From NCBI GenBank assembly GCA_958430865.1, contig CAUDNR010004142.1, forward strand, positions 50,127-66,125: a stretch of DNA of 15,999 nucleotides. The letters are read 5' to 3'. Made by a program: the position numbers and the translations under genes. The stretch's first letter is position 1. Each line of letters begins with the position of its first letter. Below the pieces are notes generated by a model. It had not been told where the DNA came from, searched no databases, and was given only the letters and a program-made list of their open reading frames with translations. This DNA comes from Entrophospora sp. SA101. Its lineage: Eukaryota; Glomeromycota; Glomeromycetes; Entrophosporales; Entrophosporaceae. Below are positions 1 to 9,380 of this stretch, one piece after another.

Positions 1-744
1 TACTCGTGTTTAACATCGAGACACAATAAGACATAAGGTTTGAAAAAAGGCCCAAAAAACCAAATCGGCTGATATGTATAATTTTGTCATTATATTTTAA
101 CATTCTTTATCATGTGACGAAGCTCATGTAATTGTAATCGTTGAATTACCTTCTTTGGATCATGTTTTCTATCATTAGATAATAATAAGGTAATTGAAGC
201 ATAAGACTATTGAAACATGCAGCAATTAATTGATGTACTCAAAAGAAATCTCTGCTGCCATATTTAGCAACACACGACATAATTATAATTATTAGTTTTT
301 GATTCTTTCTTTAATTCCATTGACAGCAATAATAAATAAATAAAATAATAGACCATTTATTAATAATATTATTAATAAGTAATGCACATTTTGAAATTCC
401 TTTTAACCGTTCCGAAATTCATTGAAATGTTATGAATATATAATTTATGGGCATCGAAACAAATTTTAGATACGCATCATTTATGATCGATCATATTATA
501 TTGATATTATCTGTTTAATGAATTACAGGAAAAAATAAAGTCCATTACAATAAAATATATCTAATTAATATTAAATAAATCAATAAGATGTCAATTTTAC
601 CAATCGGCAAAAATGCTATATTTACATCTCAACTACAATTAAAATTAAAGAAAATTGTGACAACTATGAAGATTCTTCAAAAAAGAATGATTTCAAAAAA
701 GCCTTATAATTTCCATGAATTTCCGTTAAATTTTGCGCAAGCTT
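1..744. other. Intergenic region downstream of Hsp70 copy A
   Basis: AT-rich sequence with no gene I can support. Positions about 88-165 align by eye with 12104-12152, the 3' flank of the coiled-coil gene: a shared 16-base stretch ATTATATTTTAACATT, then ATCATGTGA, TAATCGTT and TTCTTTG.ATC. This hints that another coiled-coil gene lies just left of the window. From about 575 to 744 the sequence is homologous to 6500-6680 downstream of copy B. A short frame (589-750, plus) is open in both copies, but the A/B substitutions fall on all three codon positions about equally, so I do not call it a gene. Confidence 0.6.
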
Positions 745-3455
745 TCAAATAAACCAGCTGCGATTTTTTACTTCATAAGCTTCAGGTCTAGCATATTCAA
801 ATGTAGCTTTACAAGCTTTTCCTGATTTTTTGCACCATGCAGTTGCAGTAATAAGCAGTTCACCAAACATCAAAGAAAATTCCACAGGTCTATCGAGCTG
901 ATATTTAACATCAGGTAATTCAATAAACAATTCTCCAATCAATCCCATACCAGGTTCATCACAAAATTTTTGATTATTTCTTGGTGTAGCATATATCTGG
1001 AAATTCATGCCTTTTTGGTCAGGGTAAACAGGGGAATAAGTGCTAGAAAAATCTTGAGTTGGTGAATATTCCACTCCACGTTTTGCTAAACAATCAAATT
1101 TGAATATATGATCATCTTCTGTTTTTTTTTCTAGTGGATCTCCTGTTACCCACTCTGAATATACACGCACACCTATATGATATATGTATATTAACATATA
1201 TAAATATTATATAAATCAATGAATTTTAAAAAATAAACAAGCATACCATAATTCAATGTCAATTGACGTGTTGCAATAGCCTTTGTGTTTAAACCATAGA
1301 TAACCCCTGTTTAAATTGTGTGTTAGTTAGTTCATTATAGAACCTAAATCCAGAATATTTTAAAAATAAATAAATTATATTCACCTCCACGTACAACAGC
1401 AGATATTGGATTTTGAGGCACGGAAATAATTGATACTTAAAAAAAATTACATATAATAAATTATTAATAACCAAATACAAACAAATGTAGTCTCGATTAT
1501 TTCTGCAAAATACCTGTAGAACCAAATGCATTCTTTATTTTTGAGATAAGATATGGAGATTCTGAAAAACCTCCAGCCAAAAATAAAGCAGAACATTTTT
1601 CTTTTGAAGCTGTTAATTGATTACGGATTAAACGAATAATTCGGTTTATTACTGGATCAAACATTGCAAGAACATCTTCATAAGTAATCTCTAGTAACCA
1701 GTCCTCTGTTATAAAAAGTATAATTATTTGTTAACTTATTAATGAAACTCATAATAGTTTACATGTTCTTATTAATTAACATTTCACCTTTTCTCAATTT
1801 ATCACTAATATCTTTGGTTATATAATCCTTAAGCGCTGGACAGAATCTTCCAATGTCCAAGTCTGTTGCATCAAAACTATCACCATCAAACCCAAACTTT
1901 ATTTCTGGACAAAAGAAATGATGAATTAAATATTGATACTCATCATAATGATTTTCTTTAAAATCACTCATTGCTTTAGATCCTAGTTCATTTTTTAAGA
2001 AAGTAATAAATTCATCATCAACATAAGTTGATCCGCAGAAATCTCCTGTTCGTTCACTAACTTCTGATAAAGTATCACTGGTTGCTAATTTTCGAGTTGT
2101 TAAATCCACTGTGCCACCTCCACAATCCACTACCATAAATGTAGCTGATTATTATAATAAAAGCAAAATTATCATTAAAGCTGTTGAAAACACCTGGTAT
2201 CAAATTTTCTTTAAATATATTTACATCCTTCTTTCAACAAATGTTCATTCAATTTATCCATACAATACAGTGCGACTGCTTCAGCTGGTAAATATATATA
2301 TAAAAATATGTAAGTCAATTAGTGTTAACTTCTAAAACTATGGAGTTTTGCAACTGTTGAAAGTCAAAACTAGTTTTGGCTTTAGGCATATAACATATAA
2401 TTTTAGTTTTGATTTTCGCCTCTTCGAAATAGTTTAGGTGACCAACACTAAAGTCAATTAATTTTGAATATAAGATTAAGATGCAACGATTCCTTACGTT
2501 CTGTAATAAATTCTAAATTATTATTTGAATTTTCATTTTCTAAATAACCAGCGGCATATATACACTCTTGTAATACTCCGATAGTCCCTGGACCCCTAAA
2601 GATTTAGTAATTTCATACAAGATCAATATCATTATTATGACTATCATGACTCTGTTTAAATCCTTACCACTCGGCTGGAACTGTAAAGACTAATCTAACT
2701 TGATTAGGAAAGCTTACAGTAGGCCAACGTTTTGTAATAGTTTCTGAAATTAACTGAAGTTCAAAAAAATTAATGAGATGAAATGATATAATTATGTTTT
2801 ATGGAGAATAGAATTATTTCAAAACTATTAACTGGTTTCATGGCTTTTAGATAATCAGCAATTGCTTTACGATAATCTAGTCCTGCAGGCATGCGTATTT
2901 TATCTGATCTTTTTGAGTCATATTTAAGAAGTAATTTAAAATATTCTACAGGTTTTGATACGGGTTCTACTGCATTATTTCTTCTTCTCCTAGGTTCTCG
3001 GGCCAACGCTTGATAACCCCATGCTATGACTTTATCGTATGAATTATCGTATTGTAAAACTGTATTATTTTTTGGAGCTTTGAATCGTGTCTTATTTTGA
3101 CCTGGCCTGTCAAAAAGTACAAAAATAATATATATTTATGTATATTTAAATACTGCTTTGTTAGATATTAGTAATTTTTGTTATTATATGTTTACCATGA
3201 ATCATGACTAGTAATATCTGCTGGTCTGGCAATGTGAGCATAAGCGAAACCTGAAAATTAAGAATTAAATTATAGTCCACGATTTTATTTTATTGTTACT
3301 AAACCTAAATTCATGTTTGCTAATTTACTAACCGGAATAAGTCGTTCCAAAATCTAAAATTTACAAAAGAATAAGTTTTTTAAATAAAGCAAAATTAATT
3401 TCATTTATTCATCTTTTGATTAAATACCAATAGCAACTACTACAGGATAGCTCAT
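745..3455 (-). CDS. HSPA12-like Hsp70 ATPase, copy A (12 exons, 569 aa)
   Basis: Divergent Hsp70/actin-fold ATPase of the HSPA12-like type; expected to bind and hydrolyse ATP, client unknown. Exons read by eye: 3455-3428, 3353-3333, 3250-3196, 3106-2833, 2753-2668, 2595-2498, 2284-2225, 2144-1788, 1705-1514, 1435-1385, 1306-1247, 1172-745. All introns are GT..AG, and the coding total is 1710 nt, in frame. Motifs: phosphate-1 IDFGTTYSG (residues 9-17, split over exons 1-3), TEPEA (about 186-190), phosphate-2 VVDCGGGTVDLTT (212-224), adenosine motif LAGGFSES (369-376), and a C-terminal segment with FCDEPGM and DRPVEF. Start: first ATG before the phosphate-1 strand. No signal peptide or membrane helix is seen, so probably cytosolic. 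Intron 6 (2497-2285) is 213 nt because of a MITE; the others are 72-89 nt. Exon 12 differs from copy B at about a quarter of its residues, while exons 4-11 are identical. Confidence 0.88.
2320..2450 (-). mobile_element. hAT-like MITE in intron 6 of Hsp70 copy A
   Basis: A 131-bp non-coding element bounded by TAGTGTTAAC at one end and ACCAACACTA at the other, and flanked by a perfect 8-bp duplication AAGTCAAT (2312-2319 and 2451-2458). An 8-bp target duplication with TAGTG-type termini fits the hAT superfamily. Read on the minus strand it aligns along its length with the element at 4850-4996: shared GAAGAGGCGAAA, CAAAACTAGTTT and CAGTTGC.AAACTCCA.AGTTTT blocks. Removing the element and one duplication brings intron 6 down to 74 nt, the normal size here, so it inserted into a pre-existing intron. 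It has no coding capacity and would need a transposase from elsewhere. Confidence 0.82.
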
Positions 3456-3960
3456 CTTTGTATAAATTTTCTTTTTTTTTCTTTGATCTAAAAAAAAAAT
3501 AAAAAATACAATAATAATTTATAAAGCCTAATAAACCACTTTTATTAATCAATTAATTCGAAAACGGAAATGGTTGTGCAAGGCTATTCAATTTTAAATG
3601 TAAATGGTCAATTCGTTTAAGTAGTTACCATTCAATCATTTAAAAAAATCTGTGATAATAATAAATGGTCAATTCGTTTAAGTATCTACCATTCAATCCT
3701 ATTTTGGCTTATCCATTTAAAAACAACAATAATAATAATAAATGGTCAATTCTTTAGGCGTTAAGCAAATCTATTTTTAGTTTTATTGTTAAAAAATAAA
3801 TAATATATTCGTTTAGCATTGTATTGAGATGGAATATTTTCTTGATTTAGTCAAACCATTTAAACAATGGAAATACAAACTATACTAACTAAAAGGAGAT
3901 TTGTACTCGATGTATTTACGCAAAAAAAATTTAAAAATGAAAGATATCCTTATTAATAAC
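3456..3960 (-). promoter_or_regulatory. Upstream region of Hsp70 copy A
   Basis: Homologous to the shared upstream region of copy B (9381-10051), with many differences and a shorter repeat block. Homology continues to about 3960 (TTATTAATAAC) and stops there, 28 bases short of where the coiled-coil start codon would lie in the B arrangement. Copy A therefore keeps the common upstream region without the partner gene. An A/T-rich tract (about 3470-3505) lies directly before the start codon. No TATA box can be singled out in such AT-rich sequence. Confidence 0.5.
3602..3780. repeat. Degenerate minisatellite upstream of copy A (2-3 units)
   Basis: Units begin with AAATGGTCAATTC at 3602, 3663 and 3740, so the spacing is 61 and 77 bp. 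Each full unit contains a small dyad (AATGGT ... ACCATT), then TCAATCCTATTTTGGCTTAT and an (AAT)n run. The same family occurs with more units upstream of copy B. Differences in unit number between otherwise homologous upstream regions mean the array has changed size since duplication. Confidence 0.75.
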
Positions 3961-4635
3961 TAGGGAATGTTAACAAACGCTATTTGCCCGAGTATGCAAA
4001 GGTTAGGGCAACTAATGAATGTTAACAATAATTAGTAAATGCTATTTACTTTAGTGAAGCATTGTCTAAAGGTTAATTGGAAGTACTGTTAGCGTTATTC
4101 TAATAAATTGTTATAGCAAATATAAGGATGTTAAACGAGCTGTTTGTAAATAAATAAAGCAAGCTTGCAATCAGCCAATAAATAAAAACAAGTATAAACG
4201 ACTGAAATAAGCCAGTCACTAGTGAATAAAAGGAACTTTTGGGTTTAACAAATGGTCCATATTCGTTTGTTTACAGTTATCATATATTGTTCAGGGTGTT
4301 TACAGATTCTCCAAAGCTTTCTAGGTACAAGAAAAAGGCAGAAAGCGGGAATCAAAGTAAAGTTCGTAAACTAATTGGTTGATAAGCGTCAAATTATTGT
4401 GTATTAACTGACAAAAGTAATCCAAAAGTTAAACCATCGTCAGCCATATGCATCAAATAATCAGCGCTAACAGAAAGGTTACCTTGCAATATAAATTTCT
4501 AAATATATCCCTATCATTTGATTCATCTTCAGCTAGTCCAAATTCAAGCTTCAGAAAAAAATTTATTTTAAAGATTGATCAAGACTTAACTCAAGTATTG
4601 ATTCCTGATGAGATGTACCAGTATTTGACATAGAG
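3961..4635. other. Unassigned sequence beyond the copy A homology breakpoint
   Basis: Where copy B has the coiled-coil gene, copy A has unrelated sequence. I recognise no gene here. It is somewhat less A/T-homopolymeric than its surroundings. A 61-codon plus-strand frame (4448-4633) and short minus-strand frames overlap each other without a family match I can name. Short open runs interrupted by stops (around 4300-4440) could be decayed coding sequence, but this is not demonstrable by reading. Confidence 0.4.
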
Positions 4636-4824
4636 TTATTTGATCGTTACTTTTCCTTGTAGACTTATTTCTGCATAGTAATTTTTTGAAGGAGGCAGAT
4701 ATAGCATATCAAACAGGCCTTTCAATGAAGGATCTCTTTCTTCGATCATTTTTACAAATTCATCAAGATCATTAACAATTAATTTTTTTACGATGTTGAT
4801 ACTGTATAAAACAGAAGTGTCTTT
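4636..4824 (-). pseudogene. Unrecognised coding remnant (3' end)
   Basis: A minus-strand frame of 62 codons ends in a stop at 4638-4636. Its composition looks like real protein, with a charged helix-like stretch DEFVKMIEERDPSLKGLFDM followed by LYLPPSKNYYAEIS. There is no ATG at the frame's start, so it is the end of something larger. An acceptor-like TTATACAG lies at 4809-4802; splicing from the GT at 5001-5000 would join it to an arginine-rich segment (5039-5002) in frame, with the MITE 4850-4996 inside the intron. A second open frame, 5223-5005 minus (72 codons, no early ATG), lies just upstream and may belong to the same gene. The style recalls lineage-specific repetitive proteins of Rhizophagus from memory only; no function is claimed. 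Confidence 0.4.
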
Positions 4825-4849
4825 TTAAAATAAGAAAACTGTATACTAT

Positions 4850-4996
4850 TAGTGTTGGTTACCAAAACTGTGTTGAAGAGGCGAAAGTCAAAATTAAAAT
4901 TAAAAGTTAAATGTCAAAACTAGTTTCGACTTATATGGCGAAACCTTTTGAATTTCGCACAGTTGCGAAACTCCACAGTTTTGAAAACCAACACTA
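4850..4996 (+). mobile_element. hAT-like MITE, stand-alone copy
   Basis: A 147-bp element with long terminal inverted repeats. The two ends match at about 21 of the first 23 positions, starting TAGTGTTGGTT and continuing CAAAACTGTG. Flanks TATACTAT (4842-4849) and TATACCAT (4997-5004) form an 8-bp target duplication with one mismatch. It is the same family as 2320-2450 and 8244-8374, in the opposite orientation, and its TIRs are better conserved. It is non-coding, and likely mobilised in trans by a hAT transposase not present in the window. Confidence 0.85.
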
Positions 4997-5403
4997 TATA
5001 CCATCTAAAGCTCCGAACAGTTCGATTCAGTTTTTCGGCTTACATTTAACACAAAAATTTCAGGCATTCTAAATTCGTAACTATACACAATAACTTCACG
5101 AATAACTTGTAGCTTGGTTTTGGCGAATGTATTGAAAAGTAGAGATACTGAAAGGATCCTGTTTCTAAATACATGGTAGCGAAGGTCTAAAATTAGAAAT
5201 GAAAGACTATGATTTAATTTTACTCATTTCATACATAATGCCATGTATAAATACATTCATAGATGTACTACAAAAATTTGTGCCTATTACTATTCGTAAT
5301 GCAATTTCTTATTCGAATTATTCGTTTTATTCATTCGTTATGAAATTGAGCATTCGAATTACATTGAAATTTTAGTCGAATAATTCGAATTAAACAAATA
5401 ATT

Positions 5404-5529
5404 CGAACAAAACGAACAAAACGAACAAAACGAACAAAACAAACAAAACGTACAAAACGTACAAAACGAACAAAACGAACAAAACGAACAAAACGAACAA
5501 AACGAACAAAACGAGCAACTCGAACAAAA
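5404..5529. repeat. 9-bp minisatellite, 14 units
   Basis: Fourteen exact-length units of CGAACAAAA fill 126 bp. Variant units are CAAACAAAA (5440), CGTACAAAA (5449 and 5458) and CGAGCAACT (5512). Because the period is a multiple of three and the unit holds no stop on the minus strand, two overlapping minus-strand frames look open (repeats of VRF and FCS); I treat these as by-products. The flanks (5310-5403 and 5540-5570) are rich in TTCGAA and AATAATTCG dyads, so the array seems to have grown from an ATTCG-rich seed. Confidence 0.92.
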
Positions 5530-6137
5530 AGAAAAAACAAATAATTCGAACAAACCTTATTCGAATAGAAACCCTAAGGAAGTTCTATTTTTTTTCAATT
5601 CATGTATAAAATTAATCGTCTCCGCAAACTTTTTAAACTCTTGTTGCTTCAGGTTCCAAACTACAACACCTTTAATTAATTAAGTTTGTGTCCCCAGAAA
5701 AAAATCGTTCAATTGGAATATTGATTGTTATAATAGGTTTATAAATTTAATTATAAATAAGCAAAGTGCAAAAATTAGAATATCAGGGACTTCTAAGTAG
5801 TTAGCAGCAGACATATGGTTCTTGAATAATATGATGGTTTATCATTCATTATTTTTAAAAGAAACTTTATATATTATTATAATAATGGAATTTTAATTTA
5901 TTATTATGCTATTAATTATACTAATCATTTTCTTCAAAAATAATTGCTATTAATTTTTATTTCAAAAAAAGTAATTAACAAAAACGGATATCTAGTTTAC
6001 TACTATTATTAAAGTATGTACAGTATGATTTTATTAAAAATTTTTTTCTAAAGAACGGAATTGACAGTGTACAATCAGAAAAAATGGCTTCAACGCGACT
6101 ATCAATTTATACTGGTATAAATTTATTATCAGTTATG
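5530..6137. other. AT-rich intergenic stretch left of the B duplication
   Basis: Mostly A/T-rich sequence without a supportable gene. A minus-strand frame of about 45 codons (roughly 5695-5557) encodes a lysine-rich stretch including WNLKQQEFKKFAETINFIHE. It starts after a stop, has no good ATG and ends at the edge of the 9-bp minisatellite flank; it could be a coding remnant. The right edge at 6138 is where the copy shared with 12917 begins. Confidence 0.4.
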
Positions 6138-8046
6138 TACATTTTGTTCAATTGTTTTTTGCACGTAAATAAATAAATAAAAAAAGAATGGGTAATAATA
6201 TATTTATTTTATTTATAAATAATAATTTTTATTCCAAACAAACATGGCCTGACCTAGTATTGTTATTTCCACTAACAACACGAATAATATGCATGTTTTG
6301 TTTTTCTCCTTCAGGCATTTTTCGATTATCAAAAATCCAGTTTTACAGTGAATGGACCATAATGAATGTTGGAACGAGTTTACCAATAGCAATAAGTTGA
6401 AGTTTATGTTTTTATGAAGACATTATTAATTAGTAAGAAAAATTGAGATTTAACCCACAATTAACCTTTTTATTTTTATTGATAATATGAAAAATATTTA
6501 AAATGAATAAAATATCAATTTTACCAAGTGATAAAAATGATATATTTACACCTCAATTACAATTAAGGTTAAAGAAAATTGTAATAACTGTGAAGATTCT
6601 TCAAAAAACAATCGTTTCAAAAAAAATTTATAATTTCCGTGAATCTCTGTTAAATTTTACGCAAAATTTCATAACAGCAGCTATTTATTAGAAGATACTC
6701 CATAGGCTCCAGGTTTAGTATATTCAAATGTAGCTTTACAAAGTGTTCCGGATTTTTTGCACCGTGCAGTTGCATTGATAAGTAGTTCTCCAAACATCAA
6801 AGTAAATTCCACAGGTCTATCGACTGAATACTCATCAGGTAATTTAATATACAATTTTCCAATCAATTCCATACCAGGTTCATCACAAAATTTTTGATTA
6901 TTTCTTGGTGTAGCATATACCTCGAATTCTATACCTTTTTGATGAGCGTAAACAGGATAATATGTTCCGGGAAAACCTTGAGTAGGTGAATATTCTATTC
7001 CACGTTTTGCTAAACAATCAAATTTGTAAATATGGTCATCTTCTGTTTTTCTTTCTATTGGATCTCCAGTTACCCACTCTGAATATACACGCACACCTAT
7101 ATGATATATGTATATTAACATATATATATGTTATATAAATTAATGAATTTTAAAAAATAAACAAGCATACCATAATTCAATGTCAATTGACGTGTTGCAA
7201 TAGCCTTTGTGTTTAAACCATAGATAACCCCTGTTTAAATTGTGTGTTAGTTAGTTCATTATAGAACCTAAATCCAGAATATTTTAAAAATAAATAAATT
7301 ATATTCACCTCCACGTACAACAGCAGATATTGGATTTTGAGGCACGGAAATAATTGATACTTAAAAAAAATTACATATAATAAATTATTAATAACCAAAT
7401 ACAAACAAATGTAGTCTCGATTATTTCTGCAAAATACCTGTAGAACCAAATGCATTCTTTATTTTTGAGATAAGATATGGAGATTCTGAAAAACCTCCAG
7501 CCAAAAATAAAGCAGAACATTTTTCTTTTGAAGCTGTTAATTGATTACGGATTAAACGAATAATTCGGTTTATTACTGGATCAAACATTGCAAGAACATC
7601 TTCATAAGTAATCTCTAGTAACCAGTCCTCTGTTATAAAAAGTATAATTATTTGTTAACTTATTAATGAAACTCATAATAGTTTACATGTTCTTATTAAT
7701 TAACATTTCACCTTTTCTCAATTTATCACTAATATCTTTGGTTATATAATCCTTAAGCGCTGGACAGAATCTTCCAATGTCCAAGTCTGTTGCATCAAAA
7801 CTATCACCATCAAACCCAAACTTTATTTCTGGACAAAAGAAATGATGAATTAAATATTGATACTCATCATAATGATTTTCTTTAAAATCACTCATTGCTT
7901 TAGATCCTAGTTCATTTTTTAAGAAAGTAATAAATTCATCATCAACATAAGTTGATCCGCAGAAATCTCCTGTTCGTTCACTAACTTCTGATAAAGTATC
8001 ACTGGTTGCTAATTTTCGAGTTGTTAAATCCACTGTGCCACCTCCA
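6138..8046. repeat. Segmental duplication, copy 1 (partner 12917-14831)
   Basis: From TACATTTTGTTCAATTG (6138) the sequence matches 12917 onward with a constant offset of 6779, then 6785 after a small difference in Hsp70 intron 9 (near 7375 / 14155), up to the TCCA at 8043-8046 / 14828-14831. It includes a 70-codon plus-strand frame (6188-6400 / 12967-13179) and a 62-codon one (6503-6691 / 13282-13470), neither recognised and both probably non-coding, plus the 3' half of the Hsp70 gene. Apart from the intron difference and one base near the junction I saw no differences, so the duplication is young. Confidence 0.88.
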
Positions 8047-9380
8047 CAATCCACTACCATAAATGTAGCTGATTATTATAATAAAAGCAAAATTATCATT
8101 AAAGCTGTTGAAAACACCTGGTATCAAATTTTCTTTAAATATATTTACATCCTTCTTTCAACAAATGTTCATTCAATTTATCCATACAATACAGTGCGAC
8201 TGCTTCAGCTGGTAAATATATATATAAAAATATGTAAGTCAATTAGTGTTAACTTCTAAAACTATGGAGTTTTGCAACTGTTGAAAGTCAAAACTAGTTT
8301 TGGCTTTAGGCATATAACATATAATTTTAGTTTTGATTTTCGCCTCTTCGAAATAGTTTAGGTGACCAACACTAAAGTCAATTAATTTTGAATATAAGAT
8401 TAAGATGCAACGATTCCTTACGTTCTGTAATAAATTCTAAATTATTATTTGAATTTTCATTTTCTAAATAACCAGCGGCATATATACACTCTTGTAATAC
8501 TCCGATAGTCCCTGGACCCCTAAAGATTTAGTAATTTCATACAAGATCAATATCATTATTATGACTATCATGACTCTGTTTAAATCCTTACCACTCGGCT
8601 GGAACTGTAAAGACTAATCTAACTTGATTAGGAAAGCTTACAGTAGGCCAACGTTTTGTAATAGTTTCTGAAATTAACTGAAGTTCAAAAAAATTAATGA
8701 GATGAAATGATATAATTATGTTTTATGGAGAATAGAATTATTTCAAAACTATTAACTGGTTTCATGGCTTTTAGATAATCAGCAATTGCTTTACGATAAT
8801 CTAGTCCTGCAGGCATGCGTATTTTATCTGATCTTTTTGAGTCATATTTAAGAAGTAATTTAAAATATTCTACAGGTTTTGATACGGGTTCTACTGCATT
8901 ATTTCTTCTTCTCCTAGGTTCTCGGGCCAACGCTTGATAACCCCATGCTATGACTTTATCGTATGAATTATCGTATTGTAAAACTGTATTATTTTTTGGA
9001 GCTTTGAATCGTGTCTTATTTTGACCTGGCCTGTCAAAAAGTACAAAAATAATATATTTATGTATATTTAAATACTGCTTTGTTAGTTATTAGTAGTAAT
9101 TTTTGTTATTATATGTTTACCATGAATCATGACTAGTAATGTCTGCTGGTCTGGCAATGTGAGCATAAGCGAAACCTGAAAAATTAAGAATTAAATTATA
9201 GTCCACGATTTTATTTTATTGCTGCTAAACCTAAATTCATGTTTGCTAATTTACTAACCGGAATAAGTCGTTCCAAAATCTAAAATTTACAAAGAATAAG
9301 TTTTTTAGATAAAACAAAATTAATTTCATACATTCATCTTTTGATTAAATACCAATAGCAACTACTACAGGATGGCTCAT
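6681..9380 (-). CDS. HSPA12-like Hsp70 ATPase, copy B (12 exons, 565 aa)
   Basis: Same gene structure as copy A. Exons: 9380-9353, 9279-9259, 9175-9121, 9030-8757, 8677-8592, 8519-8422, 8208-8149, 8068-7712, 7629-7438, 7359-7309, 7230-7171, 7096-6681; 1698 coding nt, in frame. All Hsp70 nucleotide-binding motifs are intact: phosphate-1 IDFGTTYSG, phosphate-2 DCGGGTVDLTT, adenosine LAGGFSES. Residue 3 is His instead of Tyr in copy A. Exons 4-11 and the introns between them match copy A without any difference I could find. Exon 12 differs: one residue shorter at LPDEYSVD and a different C-terminus ending VSSNK. It is transcribed away from the coiled-coil gene at 10080, with 699 bp between the start codons. 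No signal peptide or membrane segment, so a cytosolic ATPase is likely. Confidence 0.88.
8244..8374 (-). mobile_element. hAT-like MITE in intron 6 of Hsp70 copy B
   Basis: Identical to the element at 2320-2450, with the same 8-bp duplication AAGTCAAT at 8236-8243 and 8375-8382. Because the target duplication and position in the intron are the same, this is one insertion event inherited or copied with the gene, not a second insertion. The intron (8421-8209) is 213 nt, against 72-89 nt for the other introns. Confidence 0.82.

Noticed and set aside
1289..1531. 80-codon minus-strand frame (and 7213-7455)
   Set aside because: Reads through introns 9 and 10 of Hsp70 in a mixed frame; splicing gives the family motifs instead.
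1759..1787. Hsp70 exon 8 continuing to the stop at 1759
   Set aside because: The GT at 1787-1786 spliced to 1705 restores the family sequence RKEDWLLEITYEDV and the frame of exon 9; reading on to the stop would truncate the protein in all copies.
2111..2335. 74-codon plus-strand frame (and its copy at 8035-8259)
   Set aside because: Antisense to Hsp70 exons 7-8 and intron 7, running into the MITE; a shadow of the real gene.
5404..5529. CRISPR-like array
   Set aside because: The 9-bp units are contiguous with no spacers, and the window is eukaryotic.
5331..5553. Two overlapping minus-strand frames (69 and 64 codons) rich in VRF or FCS repeats
   Set aside because: They are the 9-bp minisatellite read in two frames; a stop-free unit whose period is a multiple of three stays open by construction.
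6188..6400. 70-codon plus-strand frame, repeated at 12967-13179
   Set aside because: Identity of the two copies follows from the segmental duplication; no recognisable domain, and no independent diverged homologue in the window.
6503..6691. 62-codon plus-strand frame, also at 13282-13470 and, diverged, at 589-750
   Set aside because: Substitutions between the A and B versions hit codon positions 1, 2 and 3 about equally (roughly 7, 11 and 7), so there is no sign of protein constraint; the second copy is only the young duplication.
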